Positions 1-9,832 are shown, counted from the first letter of the stretch. The stretch is DNA of 59,999 nucleotides from an uncultured Clostridia bacterium (GCA_945915065.1 CAMEER010000007.1:1-59999); one strand, 5' to 3'. Numbers and translations are program-made. The notes: generated by a model not told the origin, from the sequence alone.

Positions 1-64
1 ATGGAAAAAGACGCGGCTGGCTGCCGCGCCTTCGACCGTAACTATATTGTAGGAGGGGAAAACT

Positions 65-1441
65 ATGAAAATAGAACAGACGAATGCATTGACACAGCGC
101 CTTGTACTTTCCCCTTCTATGCAGCAATCTCTCAAATGCCTGCAACTTCCTGTCCTCGAGTTGGCAGAATATATCCAAAACGAAATCCTTTCCAATCCGA
201 TGCTAGAGGTCGTTTTACCGAAAGCACAGGTTTCTTTACATCATGAGGATATGTCCAAAGAAGCGTCCCTTCCCATTGAATTGCGAGAGCAGGATGTGTG
301 GAAAAAAGGCCGCAGAAAAGCAGAGGAGGATACGCTGTCTATTGGGGAATTGTCAAGTGCAGACCAATCCTTCACGGAGTATCTGTATGAACAGCTGGGA
401 CAGATGAAGCTGTTTGAAGAGTACTTTTTGGACAAATGCTATTATTTGGTGGCGTGTCTGGATGACCGAGGATATTTTGACTGTTCACTTTCTGATATTG
501 GAAAGGAGACTGGCTGGTCTCTTGAAGATTTAGAGCAAGCGCTTTTTTCTATACAAATGCTAGATCCTCCCGGTGTTGGCGCACGCAATCTTTCAGAATG
601 CCTCGTTTTGCAGTTGGCACAAGGTAAGAACTTTAATGAATTGACTGTGCACATGGCACGGGAAGGACTTGACTTGTTGGCTGTACAGGACTTTGATGGG
701 CTGGCCAAGCGTTTTAATGTATCTAAAGATGAGGTTTGTCACGCGGCAAAAGTGATCGAAGCCCTCAACCCAATACCTGCCCGCGGGTTTAGCGACGGCA
801 ATTTGATTGCTTACACTGTGCCGGATGCCGTTGTCCGTTTTGAACAGACTCATTTGGTGATAGAACTGAATAATGACTTCCTGCCTACGCTGTCGATCAA
901 CAACGGCTATGCCATGCTGCTTCATGACGATGAACACAAGGAAGCAAAGCCATATATCATGGAAAAGCTGTCGCAAGCGAAGGCACTGATGAACAGCATC
1001 AACATGCGTAACACTACTCTTCACCGAATTATTACAGAACTGGTGAAAATGCAGCAAGATTTTTTTGTTGCTAACGGACTGTTGCGACCAATCACTATGA
1101 CACAACTAGCAGAAAAATTAGAAATTAGCCCTTCCACCGTAAGTAGAGCTGTGCAGGGAAAGCTGATCCAATTTCAGGGGAAAGTGCTACCACTACGTAG
1201 TTTCTTTACAACAACGCTCCATACTGATACTGGAGATATTTCCTCGTGGACAGTTAAACAACACCTGCAGCACTTTGTCGAAAGGGAAGACCCCTCTGCT
1301 CCCTTATCTGATGACGCATTATGCCTCGCCCTTAGCTCCTCCGGAATTGATATCTCACGACGCACCGTTGCAAAATATCGTACACAGCTGGGGATCCCAT
1401 CTGCGGCAAAAAGGCGCAGAGTAAAACTCCACACATCCTGA
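65..1441 (+). CDS. rpoN: RNA polymerase sigma-54 factor RpoN
   Basis: This is the alternative sigma factor that directs RNA polymerase to -24/-12 promoters and needs an ATP-driven activator to open DNA. The protein has 458 residues, normal for the family. Residues 1-50 form the Gln/Leu-rich activator-interacting region (TQRLVLSPSMQQSLKCLQLP). A helix-turn-helix lies at about 346-367. The RpoN box that reads the -24 element is near 431-440 as SRRTVAKYR, a slight variant of the usual ARRTVAKYR. The start is set by AGGAGGGG at 51-58. An activator gene follows after 28 bases and a matching promoter lies at 3157, so factor, activator and target sit side by side. Identification is firm; whether this is the only rpoN in the genome cannot be told. 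Confidence 0.96.
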   Translation: MKIEQTNALTQRLVLSPSMQQSLKCLQLPVLELAEYIQNEILSNPMLEVVLPKAQVSLHHEDMSKEASLPIELREQDVWKKGRRKAEEDTLSIGELSSADQSFTEYLYEQLGQMKLFEEYFLDKCYYLVACLDDRGYFDCSLSDIGKETGWSLEDLEQALFSIQMLDPPGVGARNLSECLVLQLAQGKNFNELTVHMAREGLDLLAVQDFDGLAKRFNVSKDEVCHAAKVIEALNPIPARGFSDGNLIAYTVPDAVVRFEQTHLVIELNNDFLPTLSINNGYAMLLHDDEHKEAKPYIMEKLSQAKALMNSINMRNTTLHRIITELVKMQQDFFVANGLLRPITMTQLAEKLEISPSTVSRAVQGKLIQFQGKVLPLRSFFTTTLHTDTGDISSWTVKQHLQHFVEREDPSAPLSDDALCLALSSSGIDISRRTVAKYRTQLGIPSAAKRRRVKLHTS

Positions 1442-1469
1442 TAAATACGAACGCAGGAGGAACGAAAGA

Positions 1470-2960
1470 ATGATTTGTGCAAACTGCAAAAAGCCGCAAG
1501 ACGAAGCCTGTATCACCTGTGGTAAGCGCTTTTTTAATGAAGAGGATTTCCTTCTTCTCAGCAAAGAAGAACTTCTTTGCGCATTGAGGCGCGAAATTGC
1601 AATTAATGAACAGCTGAATACCATTTTTGAAAATTCCGCCGATACGCTCTTTGTTACGAACGGAAACGGAGATATTCTCAAGGTAAACCGCGCTTGGGAG
1701 GAACTTAGCCAAGCAAGCCGCGAAGAAGTATTGGGTCACAATATCCGTGAATTGGTTCCCTCTGTCCTCTCGGCATCCTCCACCATAGCTACGCTTGAAA
1801 CAAAGCAGCGTATCACAAAAGAGCAAACATTGATCCGCAGTGGAAGAACCTCATATACCACCAGTACCCCTGTCTTTGTGGATGGCGTACTGAAAATGGT
1901 GGTGAGCAATAACCGCGACTTCTGCGAGATCGAGAGCATGCGCACCATGCTGGAGGAATCCCAAAAGGCGGCACAGTCCTATCGAGACCAGCTGCAGATG
2001 ATGCAGGAGGAGATGCTGTCCCATCCCGATCTAATTGCCAAGGACTCCAACTCTGTGAACTTGCTCTACCGCGCCAGCAAGGTGGCCAAGGTGGATACCA
2101 GTGTGCTCATTACCGGCGAGACCGGTACCGGCAAGGAGGAGTATGCGAAGTTTATCCACTATAACAGCAACAGAAAAAACAAGCCCTTCATTAAGGTGAA
2201 CTGCGCCGCCCTTTCTCAGGGGATCATTGAAAGCGAGCTGTTTGGCTACGAAAAGGGTGCATTCACCGGCGCCAACAATACGGGCAAGAAGGGACTGTTT
2301 GAAGTAGCTAGCGGCGGAACGCTGTTTCTCGATGAGATCGGCGAGCTTCCTCTGCCCATGCAGGCAAAGCTCCTGCGTGTGCTGCAGGAGCAGGAGCTGA
2401 TCCGCGTGGGCGGCACGACCCCCATCAAGATCAATGTGCGCATCATCTCCGCCACCAATCAGGATCTGAAGCAGATGATCAAGGAGCAGGCCTTCCGCGA
2501 AGATCTGTTCTATCGCCTCAGCGTTGTCACTATAGAGATCCCACCTTTGCGGGAGCGTCGCAATGATATTTTTCCGATGGTGCAGCAATTCCTAGGTGCA
2601 TTAAATGAGAAATACGGATTCCAAAAGAAAATCATGCCGGACGCGTTTCAAATGTTGAAGGCATATTCGTTCCCAGGCAATGTTCGAGAATTAAAAAACT
2701 GTCTGGAAGAAGCTGCTGTAATGAGTAGTAGTGATCGACTGGGAAAAGAAGACTTTAATTTTGCTATACAAACGCCAACCATCCCTTACACAACCGGAGG
2801 TCGTGGCTTGGACGATATTTTGCTGGATATCGAGTATCACTACCTGACACAAGCGATGCAAGAAGAGGGTAGCATCCGAAAAGCAGCTCAAAAATTGCAG
2901 CTTTCTCCGACGACCTTCGCAAGACGATTGAAAGTTGCTGAGGAAAAGCTGAGCCTATAA
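1470..2960 (+). CDS. Sigma-54 dependent transcriptional activator (PAS, AAA+, Fis-type HTH)
   Basis: This bacterial enhancer-binding protein uses ATP hydrolysis to remodel sigma-54 polymerase. In 496 residues I see a short N-terminal zinc-knuckle-like stretch (CxxC at 3-6 and 14-17), a PAS domain at about 48-150 and a coiled linker at about 155-185. The AAA+ domain has Walker A GETGTGKE at 216-223, the sigma-54 contact loop GAFTGA at 263-268 and the Walker B segment GGTLFLDEIGEL. A Fis-like helix-turn-helix (IRKAAQKLQLSPTTFARRL) ends the protein. The PAS domain suggests control by a small ligand or redox state rather than by a receiver phosphate. It sits between rpoN and the sigma-54 promoter at 3157, so it very probably controls the operon at 3208-11773. 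The signal it senses is unknown. Confidence 0.93.
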   Translation: MICANCKKPQDEACITCGKRFFNEEDFLLLSKEELLCALRREIAINEQLNTIFENSADTLFVTNGNGDILKVNRAWEELSQASREEVLGHNIRELVPSVLSASSTIATLETKQRITKEQTLIRSGRTSYTTSTPVFVDGVLKMVVSNNRDFCEIESMRTMLEESQKAAQSYRDQLQMMQEEMLSHPDLIAKDSNSVNLLYRASKVAKVDTSVLITGETGTGKEEYAKFIHYNSNRKNKPFIKVNCAALSQGIIESELFGYEKGAFTGANNTGKKGLFEVASGGTLFLDEIGELPLPMQAKLLRVLQEQELIRVGGTTPIKINVRIISATNQDLKQMIKEQAFREDLFYRLSVVTIEIPPLRERRNDIFPMVQQFLGALNEKYGFQKKIMPDAFQMLKAYSFPGNVRELKNCLEEAAVMSSSDRLGKEDFNFAIQTPTIPYTTGGRGLDDILLDIEYHYLTQAMQEEGSIRKAAQKLQLSPTTFARRLKVAEEKLSL

Positions 2961-2978
2961 GAAACTGGTGTTCCAAAA

Positions 2979-3038
2979 ATGGTGCGAAATTGTACCATAA
3001 TTGGTTCGTTTTCTGCGACGGTTGCTATTGTACTGTCG
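2979..3038. promoter_or_regulatory. Candidate upstream activator sites
   Basis: Two imperfect palindromes lie about 120-180 bases ahead of the sigma-54 promoter: 2979-2998 (arms ATGGT/ACCAT, 5 bp) and 3016-3038 (arms CGACGGT/ACTGTCG, one mismatch). Both contain TGCGA followed by ATTGTAC. Distance and symmetry suit binding by the activator encoded at 1470-2960, but this is inference. Confidence 0.35.
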
Positions 3039-3128
3039 TATTTTGGCGCGATAACTCCGTTTTATGTGGTATTTTTAACAATCCGCTTTGTATTTTATTG
3101 TCACTACTTCCAAAATTTTTGCGAATTT

Positions 3129-3169
3129 GTGCCACTTTCTGCTGTTTCGTAGCAAGTGGCACATTTTTT
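3129..3169 (+). terminator. Terminator-like hairpin behind the activator gene
   Basis: A perfect 9-bp stem (GTGCCACTT 3129-3137 with AAGTGGCAC 3154-3162) is extended inside by GCT/AGC and followed by ATTTTTT at 3163-3169. This fits a factor-independent terminator for the activator transcript. The right arm and the T-run also form the -24 and spacer parts of the sigma-54 promoter at 3157. Confidence 0.6.
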
Positions 3170-3172
3170 GCT
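3157..3172 (+). promoter_or_regulatory. Sigma-54 (-24/-12) promoter
   Basis: TGGCAC at 3157-3162 and TTGCT at 3168-3172 match the consensus TGGCAC-N5-TTGCW. The invariant GG (3158-3159) and GC (3170-3171) have the exact family spacing. Transcription should start near 3183, just ahead of the ribosome site for the small gene at 3208. It probably drives everything to 11773. Confidence 0.9.
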
Positions 3173-3207
3173 TCTTATTAGGAAGGATACGAAAGGAGGT
3201 GGAATAA

Positions 3208-3303
3208 ATGAATTTTCTCATGCAGTGGCTTATTTTTGAAGCATGTGCTTGGGTCGTCCTCATTGCAGTCATCAACATCATGATGCCAAACAAAAAGAAG
3301 TAA
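3208..3303 (+). CDS. 31-residue membrane peptide, likely symporter small accessory protein
   Basis: A short gene starts after AAAGGAGG at 3193-3200 and codes for 31 residues. Residues 5-25 are strongly hydrophobic, enough for one membrane helix, and the C-terminus is basic (MMPNKKK). It is the first gene behind the sigma-54 promoter and ends 21 bases before the SSS symporter, which has its own GAGAGGAGAG site. Peptides of this size and position are known ahead of some sodium:solute symporters, where they are thought to act as a small accessory subunit. The coding call rests on the ribosome site, the helix and the position; the function is inference. Confidence 0.75.
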   Translation: MNFLMQWLIFEACAWVVLIAVINIMMPNKKK

Positions 3304-3324
3304 AATATTTGAGAGGAGAGAAGT

Positions 3325-4830
3325 ATGAATATCTTTATCGTTTTGATGGCCATTTATATTGTTGCCATGCTGGTTCTCGGCTATTTCGGCAGCAAGAAGG
3401 CTACTGACTCTACCAGTTACGCTACTTCCGGCGGTGACGTTAATGTTTTTAGCGTTGCTGTTACCTTTGCGGCTACTTTCGCCAGCGCAGGTACCTTCCT
3501 GGGCGTTGCTGGCCAAGGCTTTGCCTATGGTTTGACTAACTTCTGGTTCTGGGCTTCCCAGTGGACCAGTGCTGGTATCATCATGGCAATCATTGCCAGA
3601 CGTTACCGTAGAATGAACAGTATGAAGAAGTCTGCCACTGTGGCTGACTGGATCGCCGACCGTTATCACAGCCAGGGCCTGCGCGTATGGCTGGCCATCG
3701 TGTCTCTGGCTCAGATCGCTTTCATCGCTTCCCAGTTGGTGGGCGCCGGCGTTATCATCAACCAGATGATTCCTGCCATCTCTTACAAGATGGGCGTTTT
3801 GATCTCTGCTATCGTTATTATCATTTATATCTGCATGGGTGGTTCCTATGCTCACATCTACACCAATATTGCTCAGGGTGTCATGATGACTGTGTTGGGT
3901 GTCGTGCTGGCAATCTCCGGTTTCGTTGTGTTCGGCAACGTGTTTACTGAGCTGCCTGCCCGTCTGGCAGAAATCAGCCCCAATTTGGCACAGGGGCTGA
4001 ACCCCGACAATGCTGGCTATCCCGATGCGCTACACGTTGTTGGCTTGTTTGTAGCACACCTTTGGTGGGCGCTGAATCCCCAGCTCATCAACAAGACCAC
4101 CTACCTCAAGAGCGAGAAGGATGTCAAGACCTTCTGCTGGCTGGCACCTCTGCTGATGTTCCTGATGTGCTCCGTCGTCGTCGTCGGCTCCTACACCAGA
4201 CTGCTGGTTCCCGAGGGACTGGGCGAGGTGATCTCCGGCATGGACAGCGCTGTTCCTTACTATGTCAGCGCCATCTTCCCCAAGTTCATCGCTGCTCTGT
4301 TCCTGGTGGTTATCATGGCCGCTATGATGTCCACAGTGGACGGTGTCCTGCTGTATGTTTCTTCCATCCTGGGCTGCACTCTGTATAAGAATACCCTCGT
4401 TCCCGCTCAGCGCGCCAAGGGCAAGATCCTTGATGATGCCAAGGTTGAGAAGATCACCATGAACATCATGAAGTACTCTACCTTTGCCATCGGTCTGATC
4501 GCTGTTCCTATCGCATTCAATAAGCCCGCAAACCTGACGGCTATGCTGTGGGGGGCTGCTGGCCCCATCATGTCCGCTGTTGCCGGTCCTGTTGTTATCG
4601 GTATTTTCAGCAAGCGTCCTTCTGCCAAGGCAGCTGCTTTGGGCTCCGTGGTTGGTTGCGCAACGTTCCTGGTTCTTTATTTCTGCAAGATCATTCCTTC
4701 CGTGTATCTCTGCTGCAGCGTTGGCGGTCTCGTCAGCATCCTGTTGTGCGTCCTCGGTATGTATATCTTCAAGCCCATGGATGCCGCACAGGCTGAGGAA
4801 GCCTTCAAGACGTTGGATAGCGCTGAATAA
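3325..4830 (+). CDS. Sodium:solute symporter (SSS family)
   Basis: This is an inner-membrane secondary transporter of the SSS (SLC5-like) family, 501 residues with about 13 hydrophobic segments. These include the opening IFIVLMAIYIVAMLVLGYF, a glycine/alanine-rich second helix and the conserved MSTVDG segment near residue 337. It sits between the small membrane peptide and the CoA-transferase under the sigma-54 promoter, so its substrate is probably the carboxylic or amino acid the operon consumes. 4-Hydroxybutyrate or a close C4 compound is the simplest guess. Family membership is firm; the substrate cannot be read from sequence. Confidence 0.9.
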   Translation: MNIFIVLMAIYIVAMLVLGYFGSKKATDSTSYATSGGDVNVFSVAVTFAATFASAGTFLGVAGQGFAYGLTNFWFWASQWTSAGIIMAIIARRYRRMNSMKKSATVADWIADRYHSQGLRVWLAIVSLAQIAFIASQLVGAGVIINQMIPAISYKMGVLISAIVIIIYICMGGSYAHIYTNIAQGVMMTVLGVVLAISGFVVFGNVFTELPARLAEISPNLAQGLNPDNAGYPDALHVVGLFVAHLWWALNPQLINKTTYLKSEKDVKTFCWLAPLLMFLMCSVVVVGSYTRLLVPEGLGEVISGMDSAVPYYVSAIFPKFIAALFLVVIMAAMMSTVDGVLLYVSSILGCTLYKNTLVPAQRAKGKILDDAKVEKITMNIMKYSTFAIGLIAVPIAFNKPANLTAMLWGAAGPIMSAVAGPVVIGIFSKRPSAKAAALGSVVGCATFLVLYFCKIIPSVYLCCSVGGLVSILLCVLGMYIFKPMDAAQAEEAFKTLDSAE

Positions 4831-4869
4831 TAGCACTATTGTAATCCCCGCAAAAACATAACTTCGAAT

Positions 4870-4911
4870 GCAGGGTGTGGCACTTTACTTTTATTGAGTG
4901 CCATACCCTGC
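4870..4911. other. Intergenic hairpin in the C4-acid operon
   Basis: A 14-bp stem with one mismatch (4870-4883 with 4898-4911, 14-base loop) lies in the 121-base gap between symporter and CoA-transferase. No T-run follows, so it is more likely a processing or mRNA-stability element than a terminator. The left arm contains TGGCAC, but no TTGC stands at the -12 position. Confidence 0.6.
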
Positions 4912-4951
4912 ACCCCAACTAAGTTTATAGGACACTTAAGGAGATAGAAGG

Positions 4952-6289
4952 ATGACAAGCAACTGGAAAGAGCATTACAACGAACGGTTAGTGTTAGCAG
5001 AAGAGGCGATTACACACATTCACAGCGGTGACACGGTAGCTTTTTCTCATGCTGCCATCGAACCTACTCACATTGTAAACGCACTTCTTGCTCATGCCGA
5101 CGATTACCGCAATGTGGAGATCATCCACATGATCGGTGTCGGTGCCATGGAGTATTGTAAGCCCGAATATAAAGAGAATTTCCACCACAATGCGTTTTTC
5201 GCTAGCGGCGGAAAAACCAAAAAGGGAATTGCTGAAGGATATATTGATGTTACACCCTGCTGCCTCAGTCAAATGCAGGATCTTTTGACCAACCGCATCG
5301 AGAAGCTGGATGTTTTCATTGGACAGATGTCGCCTCCCGATAAGCATGGCTACTGCTCGTTGGGTATCGACTTGACCTATGAGCGCGCTGCCTTTGATGC
5401 GGCGAAGATTCGTATCATGCAGGTCAATCCCAACGTTCCCCGCGTACACGGAGCCACCTTCGTCCATGTCAATGAGGTGCAGTACTTTGTGGAATGCGAT
5501 GATCCTCTGATTGAGATTCCCCGCCCCGTCATTTCCGATGTTGAGATGGCACTGGGCAGAAACTGCGCAAGCCTCATTGAAGACGGTGCAACGCTGCAGC
5601 TGGGTATCGGCAGTCTGCCTGATGCCGTCTGCAAGTTCCTCACAGATAAGAAGGATCTGGGCATCCATTCGGAGATGATTTCCGACGGCGTCATGGAGCT
5701 GATGGAAGCCGGCGTTGTCAACAACAGCAGAAAGACCCTCCATAAGGGCAAGGCCGTTGTTGCCTTTGTCATGGGTACAAAGAAGCTCTATGATTTTGTG
5801 GATGACAACCCTGTCTTCCAACTGATGGACGGCGCATACGTCAACGATGCTGCGATTATCGCACAGAACGACAACATGGTGTCCATTAACTCCTGCGTAG
5901 AGATTGACTTCTACGGTCAGGCGGCCTCCGAGAGTATCGGGAAGATGCAGATCAGCGGTACGGGCGGCCAGACCGACTTCGTCCGCGGTGCAACTCGTTC
6001 CCGTGGCGGTAAGTCCTTGATCGTCCTGCAGTCTACCACGCAGGGAGGAAAGAAATCTAAAATCGTGCCTTTCCTGGCAGAGGGAACGCCCGTAACGCTG
6101 CCGAGAACCGATATTGACTATGTGGTTACCGAATACGGTATCGCCGCAATGCGAGGCAAATCCATCCGAGAAAGAGCAAAAGCTCTTATTAAGATTGCTC
6201 ACCCAAATTTCCATGAAGAGTTGATTGCGGCATGGGAGCAGTTCTTCAACCAGAAGTTCCCCAGAGAGGAACTGAACACTGTCGGATAA
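4952..6289 (+). CDS. Acetyl-CoA hydrolase/transferase family CoA-transferase (4-hydroxybutyrate or butyrate type)
   Basis: The enzyme transfers CoA between acyl-CoA and a free acid through a glutamyl-CoA intermediate. The 445 residues match the length of 4-hydroxybutyrate and butyryl-CoA:acetate CoA-transferases. The predicted catalytic glutamate is E241 in LGIHSEMISDGV, close to the E238 known for the Clostridium aminobutyricum enzyme. The GQMSPPDKHGYCSLGID segment near 124-140 is also typical. AAGGAG sits ahead of the ATG. With the dehydratase at 7181 it can activate 4-hydroxybutyrate using acetyl-CoA or butyryl-CoA and so also release butyrate. The exact acid preference is not visible. Confidence 0.88.
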   Translation: MTSNWKEHYNERLVLAEEAITHIHSGDTVAFSHAAIEPTHIVNALLAHADDYRNVEIIHMIGVGAMEYCKPEYKENFHHNAFFASGGKTKKGIAEGYIDVTPCCLSQMQDLLTNRIEKLDVFIGQMSPPDKHGYCSLGIDLTYERAAFDAAKIRIMQVNPNVPRVHGATFVHVNEVQYFVECDDPLIEIPRPVISDVEMALGRNCASLIEDGATLQLGIGSLPDAVCKFLTDKKDLGIHSEMISDGVMELMEAGVVNNSRKTLHKGKAVVAFVMGTKKLYDFVDDNPVFQLMDGAYVNDAAIIAQNDNMVSINSCVEIDFYGQAASESIGKMQISGTGGQTDFVRGATRSRGGKSLIVLQSTTQGGKKSKIVPFLAEGTPVTLPRTDIDYVVTEYGIAAMRGKSIRERAKALIKIAHPNFHEELIAAWEQFFNQKFPREELNTVG

Positions 6290-6375
6290 TCCGCATTTCT
6301 TTTAACCTTCTTCTGTTTAGAACCAAGGACAAACACAACATTCATGTAACAGGCATATGAGAAAGGAAGTACATT

Positions 6376-7140
6376 ATGGCTACATATGATTGGTCTGACA
6401 TTATCAACCGTTTGAACAAACTCATCCGTTACGGCACTGCGCCTATCGGCATGAAGTGGATCAAGACTGAGGAGGAGTTTAACGCTATCCCCAAGGTGCG
6501 CGTCCATCAGAAACATTATCCCACCTGCGTGGTTTTGGGCCAGGCCCATCAGTTCGGTTGGACGACCGCCTGCAAGTTTGAAAACTATCATGCCAACTAC
6601 TGCAGAGGCATCAACGGCATGTTTGAGCCCGATGAGAAGTGGTACAGCGGCGAGATGTTCAACAAGGTGTGGTTTAAGGAGCTGGAGTCCTCCAAGGCTC
6701 ATAACCGCGCATTGGAGTGCATCCCCAGCGGCTACTATGCCATTGTCTGCTCCCCGGTGGATGCCGGTAAGATAGAGGAACCCGATGTGTGCGTCCTCTA
6801 TACCAGCTCTGCACAGGCCTTTATGCTCTATGCAGGCTGGCAGTATGAGAATTATGAGAAGCTGGAGTTCTCCTTCGTAGGCGAGTCCACCTGCTCCGAC
6901 TCATGGTGTCACACTTTCAATACCGGTAAGCCCGGCCTGGGCATTCCCTCCTTCGCAGACCGTAAGTTCGGTGCTGCCGGTGAGTGGGAGCTACGTGTTA
7001 CCTTCACCCCCAAGGATCTGGTTCGTGCTGTTGAGGGTATGGAGGCTATGTGGAAGGCAGGCCTGCGTTATCCTATGGCTTCTCACAGCTTGACTACGGA
7101 CGTATGCCCCGGTATGCCTCCTCACTATCTGGAGTTCTGA
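6376..7140 (+). CDS. DUF169 family protein
   Basis: A 254-residue protein of the uncharacterised DUF169 family, starting after GAAAGGAAG. It opens with a helical segment (YDWSDIINRLNKLIRYGTAP) and has scattered conserved-looking cysteines: YPTCVVL, TTACKF, NYCRG, STCSDSWC and DVCPGMP. I see no signal peptide or membrane segment, so it should be cytoplasmic. It lies directly between the CoA-transferase and the dehydratase, 40 bases before the latter, so it probably serves the same pathway. It could be an accessory for the iron-sulfur dehydratase or a ligand-binding subunit. No catalytic role can be assigned from sequence. Confidence 0.8.
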   Translation: MATYDWSDIINRLNKLIRYGTAPIGMKWIKTEEEFNAIPKVRVHQKHYPTCVVLGQAHQFGWTTACKFENYHANYCRGINGMFEPDEKWYSGEMFNKVWFKELESSKAHNRALECIPSGYYAIVCSPVDAGKIEEPDVCVLYTSSAQAFMLYAGWQYENYEKLEFSFVGESTCSDSWCHTFNTGKPGLGIPSFADRKFGAAGEWELRVTFTPKDLVRAVEGMEAMWKAGLRYPMASHSLTTDVCPGMPPHYLEF

Positions 7141-7180
7141 TTTACGCACCCAACAATGAATTTGTAAGGAGGATATTGTA

Positions 7181-8659
7181 ATGGCATTGATGACCGGAAA
7201 TGAATATATCGAGAGCTTGAGAAAACTTAAGACTCGCGTATATATGTTCGGCGAGAAGATCGAGAATTGGGTGGATCACCCCATGATCCGTCCCTCCATC
7301 AACTGCGTAGCCATGACCTACGCCCTCGCCCATGTTCCTCAGTATGAGGAATTGATGACCGCTACTTCCAATCTGACGGGTCATAAGATCAACCGTTTTT
7401 CCCATCTCCATCAGTCCACTGAGGACTTGGTGAACAAGGTGAAGATGCAGCGCCTCATGGGTCAGAAGACCGCCTCCTGCTTCCAGCGCTGCGTGGGTAT
7501 GGATGCTTTCAACGCCGTCTATTCCACCACCTTCGAGATCGATGAGAAGTACGGCACTTCCTACCATGAGAACTTCAAGAAGTTCCTTATCATGGTGCAG
7601 GATGAGGACTTGACGGTGGACGGAGCTATGACCGACCCCAAGGGCGACCGCTCTAAGGCTCCCCATCAGCAGAATGACCCCGATATGTATGTCCACGTGG
7701 TGGAGCGCCGCGCCGACGGTATCGTTGTCCGCGGTGCCAAGTGCCACCAGACGGGTTCTATCAACTCCCACTGGCACATCTTCATGCCCACCCAGGCAAT
7801 GGGCGAGGCAGATAAGGACTATGCCGTGTCCTTCGCCTGCCCCAGCGACGCCGAGGGCTTGTTCATGATCTATGGCCGCCAGAGCTGCGATACCCGCAAG
7901 CTGGAAAAGGATGCCGATGTTGATCTGGGCAACAAGAACTTCGGCGGACAGGAGGCACTGGTGGTACTGGATAACGTGTTTATCCCCAACGAGTACATTT
8001 TCCTCAACGGCGAGCATGAGTTTGCCGGCATGATGGTGGAGCGCTTCGCAGGCTATCACCGCCAGAGCTACGGCGGCTGCAAGGTGGGCGTAGGTGACGT
8101 GGTCATCGGCGCTGCTGCCTTGGCTGCGGAGTATAACGGCGCAGAGAAGGCCAGCCATGTGAAGGATAAGCTCATTGAGATGACCCATCTCAACGAGACT
8201 CTCTATTCCTGCGGTATTGCTTGCTCCTGTGAGGGCTGCCCCACCAAGGCGGGCAACTATCAGATCGACCTGCTCCTTGCCAACGTGTGCAAGCAGAATG
8301 TGACCCGCTTCCCCTATGAGATCGTGCGCCTCGCTGAGGATATTGCAGGCGGCTTGATGGTAACGATGCCCGGTGAGGCAGACTTCAAGTCCGAGACGGT
8401 GGTAGGCAGTAACGGCGAGACTATCGGCGATATCTGCAACAAGTACTTTAAGACGAAGGAAGAGGTTTCCACGGAGGACCGTATGCGTGTGCTGCGTTTC
8501 TTAGAGAACATCTGCCTTGGCTCCAGTGCTGTGGGTTACCGCACCGAGTCTATGCACGGTGCAGGATCGCCTCAGGCACAGCGCATTATGATCGCCCGTC
8601 AGGGTAACATTCAGGGCAAGAAGGAGCTGGCCAAGAATATTGCCGGTATCAAAAAATAA
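7181..8659 (+). CDS. abfD: 4-hydroxybutyryl-CoA dehydratase / vinylacetyl-CoA delta-isomerase
   Basis: This flavin and [4Fe-4S] enzyme converts 4-hydroxybutyryl-CoA to crotonyl-CoA by a ketyl radical route and also isomerises vinylacetyl-CoA. The 492 residues align by length with C. aminobutyricum AbfD. All four cluster ligands are present with a constant +1 shift: C100 and C104 (CFQRC), H293 and C300 (GYHRQSYGGC). Other active-site positions also fit: T191, E258 and Y297. The start follows GGAGG. The product crotonyl-CoA is the substrate for the acyl-CoA dehydrogenase encoded 20 bases downstream. A related hydroxyacyl substrate is possible, but retention of every known active-site residue favours true AbfD activity. 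Confidence 0.93.
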   Translation: MALMTGNEYIESLRKLKTRVYMFGEKIENWVDHPMIRPSINCVAMTYALAHVPQYEELMTATSNLTGHKINRFSHLHQSTEDLVNKVKMQRLMGQKTASCFQRCVGMDAFNAVYSTTFEIDEKYGTSYHENFKKFLIMVQDEDLTVDGAMTDPKGDRSKAPHQQNDPDMYVHVVERRADGIVVRGAKCHQTGSINSHWHIFMPTQAMGEADKDYAVSFACPSDAEGLFMIYGRQSCDTRKLEKDADVDLGNKNFGGQEALVVLDNVFIPNEYIFLNGEHEFAGMMVERFAGYHRQSYGGCKVGVGDVVIGAAALAAEYNGAEKASHVKDKLIEMTHLNETLYSCGIACSCEGCPTKAGNYQIDLLLANVCKQNVTRFPYEIVRLAEDIAGGLMVTMPGEADFKSETVVGSNGETIGDICNKYFKTKEEVSTEDRMRVLRFLENICLGSSAVGYRTESMHGAGSPQAQRIMIARQGNIQGKKELAKNIAGIKK

Positions 8660-8678
8660 ACAATAGGAGGCAAAATAA

Positions 8679-9818
<1,140 letters not shown>

Positions 9819-9832
9819 GGAGGTAAGGAAAC

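Noticed and set aside
1-246. 81-residue open frame at the left edge
   Set aside because: Out of frame with rpoN, overlaps it, and has no recognisable sequence; probably chance.
4878-4892. TGGCAC as a second sigma-54 promoter before the CoA-transferase gene
   Set aside because: No GC at the -12 position; the motif belongs to the stem of the hairpin.
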